Shown here piece after piece: positions 17,645-24,320 of a stretch of DNA of 24,320 nucleotides. Source of the stretch: a virus; the IMG/VR virus record IMGVR_UViG_3300034062_004697, positions 1 to 24,320 of that record. One strand, 5' to 3'. The position numbers were made by a program, and so were the translations under genes. The notes below the pieces were generated by a model. It ran no database searches, was not told the DNA's origin, and saw nothing but the letters and a program-made list of their open reading frames with translations. Each line of letters starts with the position of its first letter. Position 1 is the first letter of the stretch.

Positions 17645-19270
17645 ATGTCCATATATTCTATTCTTGTAACTAATAACGCCCCAGGATGTGATACTGAAAT
17701 TGAACAACAATTAACAGTAACAGGGTGTACAACATATATTGTTAGACTTGCTTCTAACTCAAACGCTCTTGGGCCATTTAATATCTATGTCGATGACGTT
17801 CTTTATTATGCAAATGCGTCAAGAAATGACATGTTTAATGGTATTGTAGTTGCGTTAGAATGTGTTACTCCAACACCAACTGCAACTCCTACTCCAACAC
17901 CAGGTGCAACAAACACCCCAACACCATCAGAAACTGCGACTAATACACCGACTCCATCAGAAACGGCAACTAGTACACCAACACCTACTGAAACTCCAAC
18001 TCAAACACCTTCAATAGGTGCTAGCCCTACGCCAACTGAGACTCCAACTGAAACTCCAACAGAGACTCCAACAGAGACTCCAACTGCGACACCTACAAAT
18101 ACTTCTACAGTAACACCAACTAATACTGAAACACCTACTGAGACTCCAACTGAGACTCCTACAAACACGCCAACTAATACCGAAACATCTACCCCAACTC
18201 CAACAGAGACTCCAACAGAGACTCCAACAGAGACCCCTACTCAAACACCTACTAACACAGAGACCCCTACAAATACACCAAGTGAGACTCCAACTGAGAC
18301 TCCAACATCAACTCCAACTGAGACTCCAACAAATACTCCAAGTGAAACACCTACGGAAACTCCTACAGAGACTCCTACGGAAACTCCTACGGAAACTCCA
18401 ACAAATACTCCGACTCAGACGGAAACTCCAACAAATACACCAAGTGAGACGCCTACAAATACTCCAAGTGAAACTCAAACATCGACTCCAACTCCTACTG
18501 CAACCGAAACACCTACACCAACTAATACCGCAACAATAACGGCAACTCCAACTGAGACGGCAACACCTACGGCAACCGCAACAATGACTCCTACCGAGAC
18601 GGCAACTCCTACGGCAACCGCAACTGAAACACCTACACCAACTAACACCGCTACTACAACTGAAACACCTACACCAACTCAAACTCAAACACCTACACCG
18701 ACAAACGCACCGTTACTTGCTTACTTAACAATTGAACCTCAAGGACTTACATCAAGCTTTAATGGATGGATGTTGTCTCAAGGAAGTACATGGAGAGGAT
18801 ATTTCATTAATGGTCCAACAACGGCTAATTCAGTAACGTTTAACCAACAAATGAACGCTTACTTACAATACTCAGGTTGGGGAGGTAATGCACCTGCAAT
18901 TATTACAGGTACAATTTCGCCAACAACAGGGGGAGTTGATGCATATGGTAATCCAATCAACGCATATCTGTTCCAAACAACTCAAGTTGCGGCAGGAACA
19001 ACACCAACAAACGCTTGGTATACTTGGTACGTTTCAACAGGAGCAACAAATGGTCAAATTATGACTCAAATTGGTACGAATACCGCAGGTAATCCAAACG
19101 CATTAACAGCAAGAAACTTAAATTCAACTATCGCAACAATTCCTGTTGGATTTACAGGTTCGACAATTCCACCAGGAACTTATCGAGTTTACACAACATA
19201 TAGTAATACCGAATTTAGAATAAACGCGTCAGCGAATAATGTTTACTTCAAAGGAAACACCTTAATATAA
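17645..19270 (+). CDS. Thr/Pro-stalk tail fibre or adhesin protein, 541 aa
   Basis: The protein has three parts. Residues 1-74 are a small beta-rich head with Cys at 15, 28 and 73 ([13 protein letters not shown]). Residues 75-353 are a low-complexity stalk built of T-P-T, T-E-T-P and T-N-T-P units with a few G, A, S and Q variants. Residues 357-541 are a globular, Gly/Thr/Asn-rich C-terminal domain ([32 protein letters not shown]) that may be the receptor-contact tip. No signal peptide or membrane segment is present. Such Thr/Pro stalks form extended, rigid, often glycosylated rods in surface proteins; glycosylation here is speculation. The gene lies between the SprB-repeat block and the collagen-like fibres, so it is most likely a short fibre or head-to-tail decoration protein. 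The ATG at 17645 is preceded by CAGCGG, too close to act as a normal Shine-Dalgarno sequence. Confidence 0.7.
   Translation: MSIYSILVTNNAPGCDTEIEQQLTVTGCTTYIVRLASNSNALGPFNIYVDDVLYYANASRNDMFNGIVVALECVTPTPTATPTPTPGATNTPTPSETATNTPTPSETATSTPTPTETPTQTPSIGASPTPTETPTETPTETPTETPTATPTNTSTVTPTNTETPTETPTETPTNTPTNTETSTPTPTETPTETPTETPTQTPTNTETPTNTPSETPTETPTSTPTETPTNTPSETPTETPTETPTETPTETPTNTPTQTETPTNTPSETPTNTPSETQTSTPTPTATETPTPTNTATITATPTETATPTATATMTPTETATPTATATETPTPTNTATTTETPTPTQTQTPTPTNAPLLAYLTIEPQGLTSSFNGWMLSQGSTWRGYFINGPTTANSVTFNQQMNAYLQYSGWGGNAPAIITGTISPTTGGVDAYGNPINAYLFQTTQVAAGTTPTNAWYTWYVSTGATNGQIMTQIGTNTAGNPNALTARNLNSTIATIPVGFTGSTIPPGTYRVYTTYSNTEFRINASANNVYFKGNTLI
17867..18703 (+). repeat. Thr/Pro-rich tandem repeat ([11 protein letters not shown] units)
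   Basis: About 279 codons encode a near-continuous series of four-residue units such as [12 protein letters not shown] and TATP. The DNA repeat is imperfect: Thr is written as ACT, ACA, ACC and ACG, and Pro as CCA, CCT, CCC and CCG, so 12-base units vary by synonymous changes. The longest clean runs are TETP series around 18030-18080 and 18340-18400. Open frames on the other strand and in other frames here are by-products of the repeat. Confidence 0.9.
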
Positions 19271-19287
19271 AAAAATAAAAAAAGAAC

Positions 19288-22200
19288 ATGAGCTTTAACT
19301 ATCAAAATCCATTAGCAGGAACAATCTACGAAGCACCAGTCGGAGTTGCTCTTGACAATAGTACAGGTACGAATTTCAGTGTATACAACATAGGTGGATA
19401 CATGGAAGTATATTCGTATGCTGACTTAAATTATGTTATCCCGCCAGGTACTGAAGGAACAGTACTTTATTCGGGAAACACAATCCCAATATCATTTGCA
19501 TATAACGCACCTTTTAGTATACCCAACGTATTAACTTTATATAGTGATGAGATATCATCAGGAAGAAGAAGGTTAGGTATGATGGTGTATGTTATTTCAG
19601 CAGATACTACCTATCAATATGTCATAGACAACTATGTAACATTATGGAATAATGCACAAACCTCTGGAGCTCTTGGATTTGACGGTACAAACTGGACATG
19701 TGAAGACAGTACCGAAGCGGGAGCTTTGTTTTTAAATGCTTGGACAGGGTCAACAATTGAAGGTGTTAGTGGGGCGACTCATGAAAACGCAAGATGGAAA
19801 GTTGCAAATATGAACGACACTGTTATTACAGGAGGAACATATTTTTCTGCAACAACTACTTTACAATTATATGAAAACAACGGACAAACAGTAACAATCA
19901 CAGGATTTACAGGTACAGTAACGGGAGGGACTTATGATAGTGGAACTTCAACGTTAACCCTTAATAATAGTGATGGTTTAAATGTCTCAATAACAGGAAT
20001 TACTTCAGGTTCTGGTTCAGCCTTATCGGTTGGTGACGGGATTACGACAGTTAACCCTGTATCAGGAATAACATTCAATGGTGCAACAGTAACAAACGAT
20101 GGTGGTGGAAATATTACCGTAACAATAACAGGAGGTACTTCAGGTACAAGTGGTACATCAGGTACTTCAGGAATAGACGGAACTAGTGGAACAGATGGTA
20201 CTTCAGGAACTTCAGGTTCATCAGGTACAACAGGAACTAGTGGTACTTCAGGAATAGATGGTACATCAGGTACTGACGGAACAAGTGGAACAGATGGTAC
20301 ATCAGGTACTGACGGAACAAGTGGAACAGATGGTACATCAGGTACTTCAGGAATAGATGGTACTAGTGGAACAGATGGTACTTCAGGTACAACAGGAACT
20401 AGCGGAACAGATGGAACAAGTGGAACAGACGGTACTTCAGGTACAACAGGAACTAGCGGTACTTCAGGAATAGACGGAACTAGCGGTACTTCAGGAACAG
20501 ATGGTACTTCAGGAACAGATGGTACTTCAGGAACAAGTGGAATAGATGGAACATCAGGTACAGATGGTACTAGCGGTACTTCAGGAATAGATGGAACAAG
20601 TGGAATAGACGGTACTAGTGGTACTTCAGGAATAGACGGAACTAGCGGAACAGACGGTACTTCAGGTACAGATGGAACTAGCGGAACAGACGGTACTTCA
20701 GGAACTAGCGGAACAGACGGTACTTCAGGAACTAGCGGAACTGATGGAACATCAGGTACTTCAGGATTAAGTGGGGTTAACGGAACAAGTGGTACTTCGG
20801 GAACAACAGGAACTTCGGGAACAACAGGAACATCAGGTTCAAGTGGAACAACAGGAACTTCGGGAACAACAGGAACATCAGGTTCAAGTGGAACAACAGG
20901 AACATCAGGTACTAGTGGAACTTCAGGTACTGACGGTACTAGTGGAACTTCAGGAATAGATGGTACTTCAGGTACTACAGGAACATCAGGTTCGTCAGGT
21001 ACAACAGGAACTAGCGGAACTTCAGGGACAAGCGGTACAGATGGTACATCAGGGACAACAGGAACATCAGGTAGTTCAGGTACAACGGGAACTTCAGGAA
21101 CTAGCGGTACAGATGGAACTTCAGGGACTAGCGGAACAGACGGTACTAGTGGAACAGATGGTACTTCAGGTACAACAGGAACTAGTGGTACATCAGGAAC
21201 AGATGGTACTTCAGGTACAACAGGAACTAGCGGTACTTCAGGAATAGATGGAACTAGTGGAACAGATGGTACTTCAGGTACTTCAGGAACTAGCGGTACT
21301 TCAGGTATAGATGGAACAAGTGGTATTGATGGTACATCAGGTACTTCAGGAATAGATGGTACGAGCGGAATAGATGGTACAAGTGGTACTTCAGGTATTG
21401 ATGGAACATCAGGAACAAGTGGTATTGATGGTACATCAGGAACAAGTGGAATAGATGGTACTTCAGGAACAAGTGGAATAGACGGTACTTCAGGAACAAG
21501 TGGAATAGACGGTACTTCAGGAACATCAGGAATAGACGGTACTTCAGGAACATCAGGAATAGACGGTACTTCAGGAACATCAGGAATAGATGGTACTTCA
21601 GGTACAAGTGGTACTTCAGGTACTTCAGGAACAAGTGGAATAGACGGTACTTCAGGAACATCAGGAATAGACGGTACTTCAGGAACATCAGGAATAGATG
21701 GTACTTCAGGAACAAGTGGAATAGACGGAACTTCAGGTACTTCAGGAACTAGTGGAATAGACGGTACTTCAGGAACATCAGGAATAGATGGTACTTCAGG
21801 AACAAGTGGAATAGACGGAACTTCAGGTACGAGCGGAATAGATGGTACAAGTGGTACTTCAGGTATTGATGGTACTTCAGGAACAAGTGGAATAGACGGA
21901 ACTTCAGGAACATCAGGAATTGATGGTACTTCAGGTACTTCAGGAATTGATGGTACTTCAGGAATTGATGGTACTTCAGGAACAAGTGGAATAGACGGAA
22001 CTTCAGGTACTTCAGGAATAGACGGAACTTCAGGTACTTCAGGAATTGATGGTACTTCAGGAACAAGTGGAACAGATGGTACTTCAGGAACAAGTGGAAT
22101 AGACGGAACTAGTGGAACAGATGGTACTTCAGGTACAGACGGAACTAGCGGTACTTCAGGTACAGACGGAACTAGTGGAACAGATGGTACATCAGGAACA

Positions 22201-23919
22201 GACGGAACAAGTGGAACAGATGGTACATCAGGAACAGACGGAACAAGTGGTACTTCAGGCACTTCAGGTACTTCAGGAATTGATGGTACTTCAGGTACTT
22301 CAGGAATTGATGGTACTTCAGGAACTAGCGGTATAGATGGTACGTCAGGAACAAGTGGAATAGATGGTACATCAGGTACTTCAGGAATAGATGGAACATC
22401 AGGAACTACAGGTACTTCGGGTACTTCAGGAATAGATGGAACGTCAGGAACATCAGGAACATCAGGAATAGATGGTACATCAGGTACTAGCGGAACTTCA
22501 GGAATAGACGGTACTTCAGGAACTAGCGGTACAAGTGGTACTTCAGGAACTAGCGGTATAGATGGCACGTCAGGAACAAGTGGAATAGATGGTACATCAG
22601 GTACTTCAGGAATAGATGGAACATCAGGAACTACAGGTACTTCGGGTACTTCAGGAATAGATGGAACATCAGGAACATCAGGAACATCAGGAACATCAGG
22701 AACATCAGGAACATCAGGAACTACGGGTACTTCAGGGATAGATGGAACATCAGGAACTACAGGTACTTCGGGTACTTCAGGGATAGATGGAACATCAGGA
22801 ACTACAGGTACTTCGGGTACTTCAGGGATAGATGGAACATCAGGAACTACAGGTACTTCGGGTACTTCAGGAACTACAGGTACTTCAGGAACTAGCGGAA
22901 CAAGTGCTGAGTATATTGGAATATCAAATGATACAATATCATTATCAGGATTAACAGTCGGTAATAATATTACATTAACAACAAGTGTTGGATTATCTTA
23001 CACAACAGCACAACATGTGATTGTTGCAAATAGTACTGTGAATAACTTTCACGGAAACGTTGTTTCGTACAATCCTGTTTCAGGTTCTCTAACACTACAA
23101 GTTACGGACATTAGTGGTTCAGGAGTATATTCAACGTGGGATACTAATTTAGATGGACCTAAGGGTGATAACGGTACTTCAGGAACTAGTGGAACTTCAG
23201 GAACTAGTGGAACTTCAGGAACTAGTGGAATAGATGGTACTTCAGGGACAACAGGAACAAGTGGTTCATCAGGAACTAGCGGAACATCAGGGTCTTCAGG
23301 GACAACAGGAACAAGCGGTACTTCAGGTTCATCAGGAACTAGTGGTACAAGTGGTACATCAGGTTCAACAGGCACAAGTGGTACCTCAGGAACTTCAGGA
23401 ACAGATGGAACAAGTGGTACGGATGGAACATCAGGTTCATCAGGAACAACAGGTACAAGTGGTACAACAGGTACAAGTGGTACAAGTGGTACAACAGGTA
23501 CATCAGGTACTTCAGGTACTAGTGGTTCGTCAGGAACTTCAGGTACTTCAGGAACAACAGGAACAAGTGGAACTTCAGGTACAACAGGTACTTCAGGAAC
23601 CTCAGTTGCAGTAGGAGGAACACTTAACACAATTGTTAAATTCACTTCAACAGATACTATTGGAGATACTACAACACCAATTGCTGAGGTAACAGGAGGA
23701 ACAGGAAATACAATAGTTATAGGACAAACAACAAGAACAACCGCAAACGCAATATTCGAAATATTTGGAACAAGAGGAATCATGTTCCCAAGATTAACAG
23801 AAACTCAGAGAAATGGTCTAACGATGTCAGCAGTTGATGTGGCTTTAATAGTATATCAAACGGACGGAGACGAAGGACTATATATCTATAAATCAGGTGG
23901 ATGGGTACAAATTATATAA
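19288..23919 (+). CDS. Giant collagen-like tail fibre protein, 1543 aa
   Basis: Five parts can be seen. Residues 1-282 are a globular N-terminal region, with repeated strand motifs ([20 protein letters not shown]), that probably attaches to the baseplate. Residues 283-1206 are 308 uninterrupted Gly-X-Y triplets, mainly [12 protein letters not shown] and GSS. Residues 1207-1289 are a non-repeat island ([20 protein letters not shown], ending [14 protein letters not shown]) of a type I recognise from other collagen-interrupting phage fibre domains. Residues 1290-1439 are 50 more triplets starting GPKGDN. Residues 1440-1543 are a C-terminal tip with [15 protein letters not shown] and [12 protein letters not shown], as seen at the ends of many tail fibres. 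Homotrimeric triple-helix assembly is the expected structure. The start is an ATG after an A-rich spacer (AAAAAAAGAAC). A long antisense open frame across it is a repeat artefact. Confidence 0.85.
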   Translation: MSFNYQNPLAGTIYEAPVGVALDNSTGTNFSVYNIGGYMEVYSYADLNYVIPPGTEGTVLYSGNTIPISFAYNAPFSIPNVLTLYSDEISSGRRRLGMMVYVISADTTYQYVIDNYVTLWNNAQTSGALGFDGTNWTCEDSTEAGALFLNAWTGSTIEGVSGATHENARWKVANMNDTVITGGTYFSATTTLQLYENNGQTVTITGFTGTVTGGTYDSGTSTLTLNNSDGLNVSITGITSGSGSALSVGDGITTVNPVSGITFNGATVTNDGGGNITVTITGGTSGTSGTSGTSGIDGTSGTDGTSGTSGSSGTTGTSGTSGIDGTSGTDGTSGTDGTSGTDGTSGTDGTSGTSGIDGTSGTDGTSGTTGTSGTDGTSGTDGTSGTTGTSGTSGIDGTSGTSGTDGTSGTDGTSGTSGIDGTSGTDGTSGTSGIDGTSGIDGTSGTSGIDGTSGTDGTSGTDGTSGTDGTSGTSGTDGTSGTSGTDGTSGTSGLSGVNGTSGTSGTTGTSGTTGTSGSSGTTGTSGTTGTSGSSGTTGTSGTSGTSGTDGTSGTSGIDGTSGTTGTSGSSGTTGTSGTSGTSGTDGTSGTTGTSGSSGTTGTSGTSGTDGTSGTSGTDGTSGTDGTSGTTGTSGTSGTDGTSGTTGTSGTSGIDGTSGTDGTSGTSGTSGTSGIDGTSGIDGTSGTSGIDGTSGIDGTSGTSGIDGTSGTSGIDGTSGTSGIDGTSGTSGIDGTSGTSGIDGTSGTSGIDGTSGTSGIDGTSGTSGIDGTSGTSGTSGTSGTSGIDGTSGTSGIDGTSGTSGIDGTSGTSGIDGTSGTSGTSGIDGTSGTSGIDGTSGTSGIDGTSGTSGIDGTSGTSGIDGTSGTSGIDGTSGTSGIDGTSGTSGIDGTSGIDGTSGTSGIDGTSGTSGIDGTSGTSGIDGTSGTSGTDGTSGTSGIDGTSGTDGTSGTDGTSGTSGTDGTSGTDGTSGTDGTSGTDGTSGTDGTSGTSGTSGTSGIDGTSGTSGIDGTSGTSGIDGTSGTSGIDGTSGTSGIDGTSGTTGTSGTSGIDGTSGTSGTSGIDGTSGTSGTSGIDGTSGTSGTSGTSGTSGIDGTSGTSGIDGTSGTSGIDGTSGTTGTSGTSGIDGTSGTSGTSGTSGTSGTSGTTGTSGIDGTSGTTGTSGTSGIDGTSGTTGTSGTSGIDGTSGTTGTSGTSGTTGTSGTSGTSAEYIGISNDTISLSGLTVGNNITLTTSVGLSYTTAQHVIVANSTVNNFHGNVVSYNPVSGSLTLQVTDISGSGVYSTWDTNLDGPKGDNGTSGTSGTSGTSGTSGTSGIDGTSGTTGTSGSSGTSGTSGSSGTTGTSGTSGSSGTSGTSGTSGSTGTSGTSGTSGTDGTSGTDGTSGSSGTTGTSGTTGTSGTSGTTGTSGTSGTSGSSGTSGTSGTTGTSGTSGTTGTSGTSVAVGGTLNTIVKFTSTDTIGDTTTPIAEVTGGTGNTIVIGQTTRTTANAIFEIFGTRGIMFPRLTETQRNGLTMSAVDVALIVYQTDGDEGLYIYKSGGWVQII
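22312..22693 (+). repeat. 157-base segmental duplication inside the collagen array (22312-22468 and 22537-22693)
   Basis: The two copies, 225 bases apart, agree at 155 of 157 positions by eye. The differences are GGT versus GGC near the start (22339-22341 versus 22564-22566) and ACG versus ACA further on. Both substitutions are synonymous. The shift of 225 bases equals 25 Gly-X-Y triplets, so the reading frame and the triplet phase are preserved. This is a recent duplication compared with the rest of the array. Confidence 0.85.
22663..22716 (+). repeat. Six perfect copies of the nine-base unit GGAACATCA
   Basis: Six identical Gly-Thr-Ser units stand in direct tandem at 22663, 22672, 22681, 22690, 22699 and 22708. 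This is the only such pure nine-base run in the array that I found, and it is the likeliest site for slippage of whole triplets. Confidence 0.9.
22735..22869 (+). repeat. Three perfect copies of a 45-base unit in the collagen array
   Basis: Copies at 22735-22779, 22780-22824 and 22825-22869 are identical base for base. Each encodes five triplets: [15 protein letters not shown]. Complete identity, including rarer codons such as GGG and TCG, shows very recent tandem expansion. Adjacent sequence on both sides holds further partial copies. Confidence 0.92.
23155..23604 (+). repeat. Collagen-like Gly-X-Y array 2: 50 triplets
   Basis: The array begins GPKGDN, the only classical collagen-style opening seen here, and continues with [12 protein letters not shown] and GTD units, ending just before the C-terminal fibre tip. 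Unlike array 1 it has a Pro and a Lys at its first triplet. Length is 450 bases, 150 codons. Confidence 0.93.
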
Positions 23920-23922
23920 CAT

Positions 23923-24320
23923 ATGGCACTTAATAAAGGTTTTTTCTATTCGATTGACGATGAATTATTTTTATCAACGGATGGAATTAAAAGAATAAAA
24001 CTCGGAAGCGCAGGAGAAATTTTCATCTCAGGGTTGACCCAATCGGTCGACCCTTTGGTGGTTACTATTGACGCTAATGGACAATTACACACAATAAGTG
24101 CCACAACATTTAATGGTACTTCAGGAACATCTGGTACTTCAGGAACCTCAGGGTCAAGTGGTACTTCAGGAACCTCAGGGTCAAGTGGTACTTCAGGAAC
24201 ATCTGGAACTAGTGGTTCATCAGGGACGAGTGGGGTAGACGGTACTTCAGGAACAAGTGGAACATCAGGTTCAACAGGAACTAGCGGAACTTCAGGTTCG
24301 TCAGGAACAAGTGGAACAAG
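23923..24320 (+). CDS. Second collagen-like tail fibre protein, cut by the window edge
   Basis: An ATG three bases after the previous stop opens a frame that runs off the right edge after 132 codons without a stop. The protein starts [20 protein letters not shown], with a 64-residue N-terminal region that ends [13 protein letters not shown], and passes at residue 65 into Gly-X-Y triplets (GTS, GSS, GST, one GVD). This repeats the plan of the gene before it: a short head, then a collagen-like shaft. The heads are not obviously similar, so this is not a simple gene duplication, but the shafts share codon patterns. It is probably another fibre of the same receptor-binding complex. The C-terminal tip is not in the window. 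Confidence 0.8.
   Translation, partial: MALNKGFFYSIDDELFLSTDGIKRIKLGSAGEIFISGLTQSVDPLVVTIDANGQLHTISATTFNGTSGTSGTSGTSGSSGTSGTSGSSGTSGTSGTSGSSGTSGVDGTSGTSGTSGSTGTSGTSGSSGTSGT
24133..24186 (+). repeat. Two perfect 27-base copies in the second collagen-like gene
   Basis: The units 24133-24159 and 24160-24186 are identical and encode GTS-GTS-GSS. Further similar units follow to the window edge. They show the same style of triplet-phase tandem growth as the preceding fibre gene. Confidence 0.88.

Larger units (their letters stand above)
20134..22905 (+). repeat. Collagen-like Gly-X-Y array 1: 308 triplets, no Pro or Lys
   Basis: The array is 2772 bases, 924 codons, with Gly at every third codon and no break. 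GTS dominates, mixed with GID, GTD, GTT and GSS; a single GLS-GVN pair lies near 20767. I see no Pro, Lys or Arg in it. Ser is written with both TCN and AGY codons and Gly with GGA and GGT, so the DNA differs between many adjacent units. The right half shows clean higher-order repeats of 27 and 45 bases and a long segmental copy. Array length may vary between strains or be misassembled. Confidence 0.95.

Noticed and set aside
18011-18688. Open frames opposite and in other frames of the Thr/Pro repeat
   Set aside because: They arise from the 12-base repeat in shifted phase, giving Ser/Trp/Cys/Arg or Leu/Gln runs with no gene-like features.
19932-22568. A minus-strand open frame of 878 codons with Pro-Val-Pro repeats
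   Set aside because: It lies exactly opposite the collagen-like array. The repeat units contain no triplet that reads as a stop in this antisense phase, so the frame stays open by composition. It has no start signal and no upstream promoter.
20134-22905. CRISPR-like or other noncoding direct repeat array
   Set aside because: Units are contiguous with no spacers, in triplet phase, and encode Gly-X-Y throughout.
1-24320. Alternative genetic code with recoded TAG or TGA
   Set aside because: TAG and TGA are each used as true stops (17558-17560 and 17202-17204), with the next gene starting right there or soon after.
15069-24320. A bacterial gliding or adhesin locus instead of phage
   Set aside because: There are no signal peptides or type IX secretion domains, and the genes continue without a break from gp25-, J- and I-like baseplate genes.
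1-24320. Diversity-generating retroelement or invertible fibre cassette
   Set aside because: No reverse transcriptase, template repeat, recombinase or long inverted repeats flanking the fibre tips were seen in the window; they could lie outside it.

Overview
The window looks like part of a tailed-phage (or prophage) genome: the baseplate-to-tail-fibre block of a large contractile-tailed phage (myovirus morphology). All twelve complete genes and one gene cut by the right edge lie on the + strand. They are almost gapless: several stops and starts overlap, and the longest spacer is about 95 bases. The DNA is AT-rich, stops are mostly TAA with one TGA and one TAG (standard bacterial code), and almost no start has a strong Shine-Dalgarno sequence. 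That start context, together with SprB-type repeats otherwise typical of Bacteroidota gliding adhesins, points to a Bacteroidota host. The host call is inference.

Left part (1-15069), baseplate and wedge proteins. The order is a gp25/W-like baseplate protein, a gp6/J-like wedge protein, a 1695-residue protein of unknown role with an internal hydrophobic membrane-like hairpin, three unrecognised or partly recognised structural proteins (563, 273 and 362 aa, the last with a PKD-like domain), a 302-aa unknown, and a 995-aa protein carrying a P2 gpI-like segment. The order W-J-...-I is the conserved core of contractile tail baseplates, here with large insertions between J and I.

Right part (15069-24320), surface-exposed fibre and adhesin genes. 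A 711-aa protein has seven SprB-like Ig-type repeats. A 119-aa protein has cysteines exactly 11 residues apart. A 541-aa protein has a Thr/Pro stalk of about 280 residues. A 1543-aa collagen-like fibre has 308 + 50 Gly-X-Y triplets and a tail-fibre type C-terminus. A second collagen-like fibre begins at 23923 and runs off the window. Three chemically different extended stalks therefore sit side by side in the likely receptor-binding region.

Possible regulation: the ten-base core CTATTTATAA occurs before three gene groups (starts at 50, 2460 and 11174), and a related TATTTAT element precedes the gene at 17645. These may be phage late promoters. A perfect 10-bp inverted repeat at 17561-17590 separates the 119-aa gene from the fibre genes. 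No RNA gene, CRISPR array, insertion sequence or attachment site was seen.
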